DNA of 21,637 nt, taken from Prevotella sp. (GTDB lineage: Bacteria; Bacteroidota; Bacteroidia; Bacteroidales; Bacteroidaceae). Position numbers and translations under genes: made by a program. The stretch is taken from assembly GCA_020026195.1 (NCBI GenBank), contig JAHHQW010000042.1, forward strand, positions 1-21,637, in the 5' to 3' direction. Under the pieces are notes generated by a model, which was not told the DNA's origin, ran no database searches, and saw only the letters and a program-made list of their open reading frames with translations. Of the stretch, positions 15,599-21,637 are shown in pieces. Position 1 is the first letter of the stretch, and every line of letters begins with the position of its first letter.

Positions 15599-17433
15599 TA
15601 CTTGTATTCGGAGGTACGACAGAGGGACGTATATGCGTTGAAGTTCTTGACGAGGCAGGCATACCGTTTTTCTATTCTACAAAAGGCAGCATACAGTCTG
15701 TTACCAGTCATAACGGAATACGTCATACTGGTGGAATGAACCTTGAGGATATGCAGACCTTTTGCAAGGAACATGACATACGTCTTATAATAGATGCTGC
15801 GCATCCCTTTGCCAAAGAATTGCACGAAACTGTTGTCGGAGCTGCACAGCTGTGTGGTATTCCGGCTGTCAGGTACGAACGTGTATTTCCCGAACTTAAT
15901 CCGAATGATATAGTTTGCGATGATTATCGTGATGCTGTTGACAAGATGAAGAAGGCAGGAGTGAAACGTCTTCTTGCTCTAACAGGTGTCAAGACAATAT
16001 CAGCATTGAAAGATTTCTGGGATACTCCTGCATCTGATGGAGAGCGTGTGGATTGCCATTTCAGAATATTAGACAGAAAGGAATCGTTTGATATTGCAGA
16101 AAAATCAGGATTCCCCAAAGACAAACTTCTGTTTTATGATAAGGAACAAAGTACTCTCGAACTTATATCGCAGTACAGACCAGATGCCATAATTACTAAA
16201 GAAAGCGGTAAATCTGGTGGCTTTGAAGAAAAAGAACAGTCTGCCGTTAAAGCAGGAGTCCCGCTGTATGTCGTAAGACATCCTCTGTTGTCTGACGATT
16301 TCATTACCGTTACCGGACGACATGGTCTGCGCAGGGTTGTAGAACAATTAGTTCCTGGATTCTATATGCTTAAGACAGGATTTACAACAGGCTCATGTGC
16401 TACGGTGGCTGCTAAAGCTGCATTAGAAGCACTTCTTTGTAATACTGGCTGTGGCAGCAGAGTGGTAACATTTACTCTTCCGGACGGAGAGCAGATGAGG
16501 ATGGAAAGTAATGTCGTAGAGGTTTGTGACGGATATGCCGTGGCATCAACCATTAAGGATTCCGGTGATGACCCTGATGTAATCAATCATCATGAAATAA
16601 AGGTTAAGGTGGCTTTTGCCAGTGATGACGGTCGTACGGAAAATATCATGTTCTTTGGAGGAAAGGGCGTCGGTACAGTTACTCTTCCAGGTATAGGTAT
16701 TCCTGTTGGTGGTCCGGCTATAAACAAGACTCCAAGAGAAATGATATGTAAGAACCTTACGCATATATATGATGGCGGACTTGACGTTACCATCAGTGTT
16801 CCCGATGGAGAGGAACTTGCAAAAAGAACATTTAATCCTAAACTCGGAATTAAAGGAGGTATATCCATAATAGGAACGTCGGGTATTGTAAAACCATTCT
16901 CCGCAGATGCTTTTATAGCTGCTGTTAAACGCGAGATGGAGGTTGCCGTAGCTCTTGGTGCCGATCGTCTTGTGATTAATTCAGGGGCAAAGAGCGAAAG
17001 CTATCTTAAAAAACAATATCCAGACTTAATATCTCAGGCTTTCATTCATTATGGCAATTTCATTGGCGGAAGTCTTGAAAATGCAAAGGAACTAAATATA
17101 AAGAAAGTAACTCTTGGTATTATGATAGGTAAGGCTGTTAAACTGGCTGCCGGTCATCTGGACACGCACAGTAAGAACGTCATTATGGATAAGGAGTTTC
17201 TTAAAAAGGTAGCTGTTGAAGCAGGATGTTCTTCAAAAGTATGTGATGTTATTGACAGAATGAATCTTGCAAGAGAACTATGGAGCGATCTTAATGAAGA
17301 AGACGGAAGAAAGTTCTTCAGAATGATTACCGAAATGTGCAGCATAAACTGTAAGAAGGTGTATAACATCGGTGAACTTACTCTTATGCTTATTGATGAA
17401 GACGGAAATGTAAGACAAAGTGTGATAAGATGA
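15595..17433 (+). CDS. cbiJD: Fused cobalt-precorrin-6A reductase / cobalt-precorrin-5B C1-methyltransferase (CbiJ-CbiD)
   Basis: This is a 612-residue fusion of two consecutive steps. Residues 1-250 are CbiJ/CobK, the reductase of cobalt-precorrin-6A: ILVFGGTTEGR at 2-12, IIDAAHPFA at 65-73, LLALTGVKTI at 126-135 and TKESGKSGG at 201-209. Residues about 255-612 are CbiD, the C1 methyltransferase specific to the anaerobic route: LKTGFTTGSCATVAAKAA at 259-276, a following LPDGE and GDDPDV segment, LPGIGIPVGGPAINKTPRE, and IIGTSGIVKPFS. The linker QLVPGFYM is short. The ATG overlaps the cbiGF stop as ATGA and no alternative start is needed, since residue 2 begins the CbiJ Rossmann motif. Both domains are near normal length, so each is expected to be active. 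Confidence 0.94.
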   Translation: MILVFGGTTEGRICVEVLDEAGIPFFYSTKGSIQSVTSHNGIRHTGGMNLEDMQTFCKEHDIRLIIDAAHPFAKELHETVVGAAQLCGIPAVRYERVFPELNPNDIVCDDYRDAVDKMKKAGVKRLLALTGVKTISALKDFWDTPASDGERVDCHFRILDRKESFDIAEKSGFPKDKLLFYDKEQSTLELISQYRPDAIITKESGKSGGFEEKEQSAVKAGVPLYVVRHPLLSDDFITVTGRHGLRRVVEQLVPGFYMLKTGFTTGSCATVAAKAALEALLCNTGCGSRVVTFTLPDGEQMRMESNVVEVCDGYAVASTIKDSGDDPDVINHHEIKVKVAFASDDGRTENIMFFGGKGVGTVTLPGIGIPVGGPAINKTPREMICKNLTHIYDGGLDVTISVPDGEELAKRTFNPKLGIKGGISIIGTSGIVKPFSADAFIAAVKREMEVAVALGADRLVINSGAKSESYLKKQYPDLISQAFIHYGNFIGGSLENAKELNIKKVTLGIMIGKAVKLAAGHLDTHSKNVIMDKEFLKKVAVEAGCSSKVCDVIDRMNLARELWSDLNEEDGRKFFRMITEMCSINCKKVYNIGELTLMLIDEDGNVRQSVIR

Positions 17434-17478
17434 TGTTCCGGACGGAATGTCTGACTTTATAAAAATAAATATAGATAT

Positions 17479-18672
17479 ATGAAACTCAGAAGAATAACAA
17501 CGGCGCTGTTTGTATCAGCAATGTTTATGCTGAATTCTGCATGTGGAAACTCAGGAAAGAATACTGATGATGCAGGTCAGGACAGCTGTAAGGTGGAATC
17601 AGAAGATATGACGACTCTCTCTGACAGTGTTATAAAGAAAAAGATTAATCCCGAATACGCCGAAGGATTCAAGATTGTAAGTGATCGTGATGGGGTAAGA
17701 CTTGTTGAGATTCGTGATCCGCAGAGTTCATGGGCTGATGCTTTCAAGTTTGCTCTTGTCGGGAAAGATGCAGAAGTTAAGGACATAGATCCTTCTTACA
17801 CTGTGGTAAGAGTACCTATAGACAAGGTAATCTGCATGACATCTCTGCAACTTTCAAATTTTATCAAACTCGGAGCTATTGATAAGGTAACCGGAATAAC
17901 GAGCAGTAAGTATCTTTTCAATAAAGATGTGAGACAGCGTATTAAAGACGGAAGAATGATGCGCATAGGTATTGAAGGAAACTTTGATAACGAAACCATA
18001 ATGGCTGCTAATCCGGACATCATACTTATATCACCGTTTAAAAGAGGCGGCTATGCAGTTCTTAAGGATGTAGACATTCCTTTGGTTCCGCACCTGGGAT
18101 ATAAGGAGATGACACCTCTTGGACAGGCTGAATGGATAAAATTTATCGGTATGCTTACAGGTAATGAGTCTGAGGCAATCGTTAAGTTTGACAGAATCGC
18201 AAAAGAATACAACGAACTTAAGGAACTGGCAGCAGGACAGGAAAAACGTCCTATGGTGCTCAGTGGAGAAATGCGTGGCGGAAACTGGTATGCGGTAGGA
18301 GGTAAGAGTTTTCTTGCCAGACTGTTTAAGGATGCCGGTGCTGACTATTTCCTTAAGGACGATCAGAACTCAGGAGGAATGAATCTTGACTACGAGACGG
18401 TATACAGTCAGGCTGTACATGCGCAGTACTGGCGTATAGTAAACAGTCATAACGGAAAATATTCTTATGACATTCTTAAACAGTCAGATGCCAAATATGC
18501 TGATTTTGATGCATTTAAGAATAAAGGTGTAATCTATTGTAATATGAGGGAGAAACCTTTTTATGAGACGATGCCTGTAGAACCTGAGGTTGTTCTGGCT
18601 GATCTTATAGCAATATTCCACCCGTCGTTATTGCCTGAGCATAAATCAAAATATTACGAACTTCTTAAATAG
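17479..18672 (+). CDS. btuF: Corrinoid ABC transporter substrate-binding lipoprotein, BtuF-like
   Basis: This 397-residue protein is predicted to bind corrinoids in the periplasm and deliver them to the permease. It has a lipoprotein signal peptide (1-21; lipobox NSAC, lipid cysteine C22). GNSGK follows, with no acidic run, so it is expected to stay on the periplasmic side, in contrast to CbiK. A spacer and an N-terminal subdomain (about 60-110) precede the Periplas_BP_2 (FecB/BtuF) fold: VPIDKVICMTSLQLSNFIKL at 112-131, GNFDNETIMAANPDIILIS at 167-185, and RGGNWYAVGGKSFLARLF at 266-283 in the second lobe. It is longer than E. coli BtuF (266 residues), as is common for Bacteroidota members. 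It starts 45 bases after cbiJD and ends 12 bases before the permease. The B12 role rests on context; the fold also serves iron complexes. Confidence 0.87.
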   Translation: MKLRRITTALFVSAMFMLNSACGNSGKNTDDAGQDSCKVESEDMTTLSDSVIKKKINPEYAEGFKIVSDRDGVRLVEIRDPQSSWADAFKFALVGKDAEVKDIDPSYTVVRVPIDKVICMTSLQLSNFIKLGAIDKVTGITSSKYLFNKDVRQRIKDGRMMRIGIEGNFDNETIMAANPDIILISPFKRGGYAVLKDVDIPLVPHLGYKEMTPLGQAEWIKFIGMLTGNESEAIVKFDRIAKEYNELKELAAGQEKRPMVLSGEMRGGNWYAVGGKSFLARLFKDAGADYFLKDDQNSGGMNLDYETVYSQAVHAQYWRIVNSHNGKYSYDILKQSDAKYADFDAFKNKGVIYCNMREKPFYETMPVEPEVVLADLIAIFHPSLLPEHKSKYYELLK

Positions 18673-18684
18673 AACGAAACGTAC

Positions 18685-19719
18685 ATGAACAAGCATTTTG
18701 TACGATACATTATTTTATTGCTGGTTGCCAACCTGCTGTTTTTCAGTCTGAATCTCCTTTTAGGTTCGGTATGGATACCTTTTGACTCTGTTGCAGAAAT
18801 ACTTTTCGGTGATTCGAAGTCAGAGATATGGAGCAATATTATATGGAAATCACGATTCCCGCAAGCTGTAACTGCAATACTTGCAGGGTCGGGACTTGCC
18901 ATAAGTGGTCTGCAAATGCAGACGGTGTTTAACAATCCTCTTGCCGGACCATCTGTGCTCGGCATCAGTTCCGGAGCCAGTCTTGGAGTCGCGTTTGTGA
19001 TACTTCTTTCCGGAAGTCTTGGTGGTGTGGCACTTAGTCATCTCGGCGTGTTCGGAGAAGTTGCAATGACAATTGCGGCAATTGTCGGATCAATGTCGGT
19101 CATGGCTCTCATCCTGTTTGCTTCGCAGAAGATAAAGGGAAACGTTACGCTGCTTATAATAGGTGTGATGATTGGCTATGTCGCATCTGCTGTCATCGGA
19201 GTATTAAAGTATTTCAGTGTCGAGGAAGATATAAAGGCCTATGTAATATGGGGACTTGGAAGTTTTTCGAGAGTGTCAGGCGATAACCTCAATGTGTTTG
19301 CAATAATAATGTGCATACTGCTGCCGTTGTCATTCTTGCAGACTAAGACGCTCAATTTACTTATGCTTGGCGAATCGTATGCACGTAACCTGGGACTGAA
19401 CATCAAGGCAGCCAGACTTACCGTTATAGGCAGTGCGGGAATACTCACGGCTATAGTAACGGCATACTGCGGACCTATCGTATTCCTTGGTCTTGCCGTT
19501 CCTCATCTGTGTCGCGCAATGCTCAAGACATCCGACCATAGAAAGCTCATGCCTGCTTCACTGCTGGCTGGTTCGGCTCTGGCACTGCTGTGCAGCATTA
19601 TTGCCAGAATGCCCGGATTTGAAGGCGCACTTCCGGTCAATTCGGTAACGGCACTGATAGGCGCACCGGTTGTTGTATCGGTATTGTTTAGGAAACATAA
19701 AGACGATATTCAGGAATGA
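18685..19719 (+). CDS. btuC: Corrinoid ABC transporter permease, BtuC-like (FecCD family)
   Basis: This 344-residue inner-membrane permease of the FecCD/BtuC family has many hydrophobic segments along its whole length, the first at about 8-28. The family signature is clear: RFPQAVTAILAGSGLAISGL at 57-76, then MQTVFNNPLAGPSVLGISSG at 78-97, and a later GPIVFLGLAVPHLCRA motif that contacts the ATPase. It would form a dimer with two copies of the downstream ATPase. It overlaps that gene by four bases (ATGA). Its length and motifs fit the family; specificity for B12 over iron siderophore or heme is inferred from the operon. Confidence 0.9.
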   Translation: MNKHFVRYIILLLVANLLFFSLNLLLGSVWIPFDSVAEILFGDSKSEIWSNIIWKSRFPQAVTAILAGSGLAISGLQMQTVFNNPLAGPSVLGISSGASLGVAFVILLSGSLGGVALSHLGVFGEVAMTIAAIVGSMSVMALILFASQKIKGNVTLLIIGVMIGYVASAVIGVLKYFSVEEDIKAYVIWGLGSFSRVSGDNLNVFAIIMCILLPLSFLQTKTLNLLMLGESYARNLGLNIKAARLTVIGSAGILTAIVTAYCGPIVFLGLAVPHLCRAMLKTSDHRKLMPASLLAGSALALLCSIIARMPGFEGALPVNSVTALIGAPVVVSVLFRKHKDDIQE

Positions 19720-20762
19720 AAAATAAAGAAGTAATGAGAAACGACGCTGTTGTTGAACTTAAAAATCTTACTACCGGTTACCATAGTAAACATAAGGTTT
19801 ATGTGGTTGCTGAAAATATTAATGCTAAGATTTTCAGTGGTGAACTTACATGTCTTCTCGGAGCTAATGGTTCCGGTAAGTCTACACTCTTAAAAACTCT
19901 TTCTGCTTTTCTTCCTGCCATATCCGGTGACGTGATAATACAGGGTAAAAAACTCGAAGACTACAGTAGTAAATGGCTTGCGCGACTGATAGGTGTCGTA
20001 CTTACCGAACGCTGTTCGATACGCAATATATCAGTTAGAGAGCTTGTAGGTATGGGACGCAGTCCTTATACAGGTTTTTGGGGAAGTCTTAGTAAAGAGG
20101 ATTTAAAAATTATTGATGAAGCCCTTGAGTTTGTAAAGATAAGTAATCTTAAAAACCGTATTGTGCATACGCTCAGTGATGGTGAACGCCAGAAGGTTAT
20201 GATTGCCAAGGCTCTTGCACAGCAGACACCTATCATATTCCTTGACGAGCCGACGGCATTTCTTGATTATCCCAGTAAGGTGGAGATAATGCAGCTTTTA
20301 TATAATCTGTCTAAAGAAACAAATCGTACGATTTTCCTATCGACACACGATTTGGAACTTGCTTTGCAGATAGCAGATAAAGTATGGCTGATGAAGAAAA
20401 ATAAAGGCATATCAATAGGTACACCCGAAGACCTTTCTTTGAACGGAGCTCTTAATAATTTCTTTCCTGATACTGGTATCATTTTTGATACAAAGAGCGG
20501 ACTTTATAAGATAAGACATAACTTTAAGAGCTATATCACTCTTGAAGGAGATGCACACTCCAACAGTTACATGATGGTGAAGAAGGCACTTAACAGAGTA
20601 GGCTTTGCTGTAAACGGTCAGGCTGGTGATAATATTAGCAGCATTGGCATTACTATAAAATGTGATGCCTCTGGTACTTACGTCTTAAATGATGCATCTG
20701 GAATATCACGAGATTTTTCCACAATAGAAGCATTGATTGAATACATCAGGGAATTAAATTAA
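19716..20762 (+). CDS. btuD: Corrinoid ABC transporter ATPase, BtuD-like, with C-terminal extension
   Basis: This 348-residue ATPase is the energising subunit of the importer. The ABC domain (about 12-250) has Walker A GANGSGKST at 49-57, signature LSDGERQK at 153-160, Walker B IIFLDEPTAFLD at 173-184 and the switch histidine in STHDLE at 209-214. The place where the Q-loop glutamine is expected reads VVLTER (94-99), without a glutamine. About 95 residues follow the ABC domain (255-348), much more than in E. coli BtuD (249 residues); this part looks globular, with NSYMMVKKALNRVGFAVNGQ and a final helix STIEALIEYIREL, and may be regulatory. It is the last gene of the rightward operon; a hairpin terminator lies 69 bases beyond its stop. 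Confidence 0.9.
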   Translation: MKNKEVMRNDAVVELKNLTTGYHSKHKVYVVAENINAKIFSGELTCLLGANGSGKSTLLKTLSAFLPAISGDVIIQGKKLEDYSSKWLARLIGVVLTERCSIRNISVRELVGMGRSPYTGFWGSLSKEDLKIIDEALEFVKISNLKNRIVHTLSDGERQKVMIAKALAQQTPIIFLDEPTAFLDYPSKVEIMQLLYNLSKETNRTIFLSTHDLELALQIADKVWLMKKNKGISIGTPEDLSLNGALNNFFPDTGIIFDTKSGLYKIRHNFKSYITLEGDAHSNSYMMVKKALNRVGFAVNGQAGDNISSIGITIKCDASGTYVLNDASGISRDFSTIEALIEYIRELN

Positions 20763-20831
20763 TTCATTTAGATTAAGTACAGAAATAATAAGTTGAAATT
20801 CTACTTATAGATGTGTAGAATAAAAATAAGA

Positions 20832-20862
20832 AAGGCAGATATTTGTTTAAAATACCTGCCTT
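20832..20862. terminator. Bidirectional terminator between btuD and the convergent barrel gene
   Basis: AAGGCAG-A-TATTT (20832-20844) pairs with AAATA-C-CTGCCTT (20850-20862), a 13-position stem with one A-C mismatch and a five-base loop GTTTA. On the plus strand it is followed by AACTTTTA; on the minus strand by CTTATTTTTATT. The second T tail is stronger. It ends btuD transcripts (stop at 20762) and those of the barrel gene (stop at 20885). Confidence 0.75.
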
Positions 20863-20884
20863 AACTTTTAAATTCTGCTTATTT

Positions 20885-21472
20885 TTAGATTGTGAATCTA
20901 TAACCAAGTGAAATGTTGAATACACTGTTCTTTGAATCGAGGTCTAAATCAGAATCAAATGTCTTATTTAATCCGAGATTGTAACGAGCGTCAAGAACAA
21001 ATCCCTTGTATTCGTAAGAAACGCCGAAAGGAATAGAAATATCTACGCTTTCTGTGTTGTCTTTAATGTCGCCTTCGCCTTTAAGACCCTGACCAGAAGC
21101 TTCTATTTCAGACTTTGTAAGGAAACCGAACTGTACACCGGTTCTCAGGAAAAGACCTTTATAAACGTTGAAGCTGGCCATAATAGGCATATTTACGTAT
21201 TCGAGGTTAATCTGCGGATCTAATTCCTGGTCTACCTTTACACCCTGCATAGCATACAGCAGTCCGCCTTCTACACCGATAATCGGATGGAACTGGTAAC
21301 GTACTTCTGCACCGGCAACGAAACCGATTTTTGATTTGCTGTCATCAATGTCTGTAAGACTGGAAATTGACATACCGACTTTAGGCTGAATAGAAAACTC
21401 GCCTACAGTGCTCTGAGCCTTAGCTCCCATAGTAGCAAGAATCACTGCTACGCATGTTATTACTTTTTTCAT
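20885..21472 (-). CDS. Small outer-membrane beta-barrel protein (PorT-like family)
   Basis: This 195-residue protein has a signal peptide (1-19, MKKVITCVAVILATMGAKA, with mature protein starting QSTVGEF) and a run of amphipathic beta strands ending in an aromatic last strand, SVFNISLGYRFTI, typical of outer-membrane barrels of the outer-membrane beta-barrel (PF13568-like) family frequent in Bacteroidota. Motifs such as VGAEVRYQF-like AGAEVRYQFHP and GVEGGLLYAMQG, then VNMPIMASF, fit an eight-stranded barrel. It is convergent with btuD and has its own consensus promoter, so it is probably not part of the B12 regulon. Its function is unknown; the family includes the PorT secretion component, but nothing here shows that role. 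Confidence 0.8.
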   Translation of the reverse strand: MKKVITCVAVILATMGAKAQSTVGEFSIQPKVGMSISSLTDIDDSKSKIGFVAGAEVRYQFHPIIGVEGGLLYAMQGVKVDQELDPQINLEYVNMPIMASFNVYKGLFLRTGVQFGFLTKSEIEASGQGLKGEGDIKDNTESVDISIPFGVSYEYKGFVLDARYNLGLNKTFDSDLDLDSKNSVFNISLGYRFTI

Positions 21473-21501
21473 AATCGTGTTTGTTTGTTATATTATCGGT
21501 G

Positions 21502-21532
21502 CAAAGGTAATAATTTATGACAATACACCAAA
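21502..21532 (-). promoter_or_regulatory. Consensus Bacteroidota promoter of the barrel gene
   Basis: Read on the minus strand, TTTG at 21532-21529, a 19-base spacer and TACCTTTG at 21509-21502 match the Bacteroidota consensus exactly, with the same spacing as the promoter before the riboswitch. It predicts a short leader of about 20-25 bases before the ATG at 21472. The remaining bases to the window edge (21533-21637) are AT-rich and show no gene. Confidence 0.8.
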
Positions 21533-21637
21533 AATTATAATAAATTTTATAATAAACTTATACGATGATGATTTATAACAAATCATTAATGTCCCATTAA
21601 AATTCAAAATAGTTCTTTGAAATACTTGAAATTTAGA

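Noticed and set aside
17434..17478. Terminator between cbiJD and btuF
   Set aside because: Only a 4-bp inverted repeat (TTCC/GGAA) is present and it is not followed by a T tail; co-transcription is the simpler reading.
17479..18672. Surface-export signal on the BtuF-like lipoprotein
   Set aside because: The residues after its lipid cysteine are GNSGK with no acidic run; aspartates appear only from about position 30, so a periplasmic location is more likely.
1..21637. Mobile elements, CRISPR arrays, tRNA or rRNA genes
   Set aside because: No transposase, integrase, repeat-spacer pattern or RNA gene signature was seen; base composition looks even and the locus appears vertically stable.

Overview
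The window is a cobalamin (vitamin B12) locus from a member of the Bacteroidota, probably Bacteroidales and perhaps a Prevotella-like genus. The evidence is promoters of the Bacteroidota type (TTTG, 19 bases, TAnnTTTG), a TonB-dependent receptor with an N-terminal carboxypeptidase-regulatory-like domain, a lipoprotein whose cysteine is followed by an acidic run (the Bacteroidota surface-export signal), AT-rich DNA, and few clear Shine-Dalgarno sites. The genus is a guess.

Layout. Positions 20-5340 (minus strand) hold a tight five-gene operon read leftward: cbiA, a PduO-type adenosyltransferase gene, cbiP, cobD-like threonine-phosphate decarboxylase, and cbiB. Together they amidate the corrin ring, adenosylate the cobalt and attach aminopropanol phosphate. 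A 403-base divergent control region (5341-5743) holds a weak minus-strand promoter, a consensus plus-strand promoter and a complete cobalamin riboswitch that faces right only. Positions 5744-20762 (plus strand) hold two tandem TonB-dependent receptors, a CbiK cobaltochelatase made as a lipoprotein, four corrin-ring genes (cbiHC, cbiET, cbiGF and cbiJD, eight activities in four polypeptides, each overlapping the next) and a btuFCD-type ABC importer. A convergent outer-membrane beta-barrel gene on the minus strand (20885-21472) has its own consensus promoter and closes the window; a shared hairpin terminator lies between it and btuD.

How it works together. CbiK, CbiG and CbiD mark the oxygen-independent (early cobalt insertion) pathway. 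From sirohydrochlorin to adenosylcobinamide phosphate every step is present except the C20 methyltransferase CbiL; the nucleotide-loop genes (cobU, cobS, cobT, cobC) are also absent. The same riboswitch-led unit encodes uptake across both membranes, so salvage and de novo synthesis are probably controlled together.

The most unusual feature is CbiK. It keeps the chelatase active-site residues but carries a lipoprotein signal with a C-D-D-D-D-D start, predicting an enzyme on the outer face of the outer membrane beside two TonB-dependent receptors. The downstream cytoplasmic enzymes are separated from it by the only sizeable gap of the rightward unit (124 bases), which contains a long hairpin. 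This suggests an outer-membrane receptor/receptor/chelatase module distinct from, but joined to, the cytoplasmic pathway.
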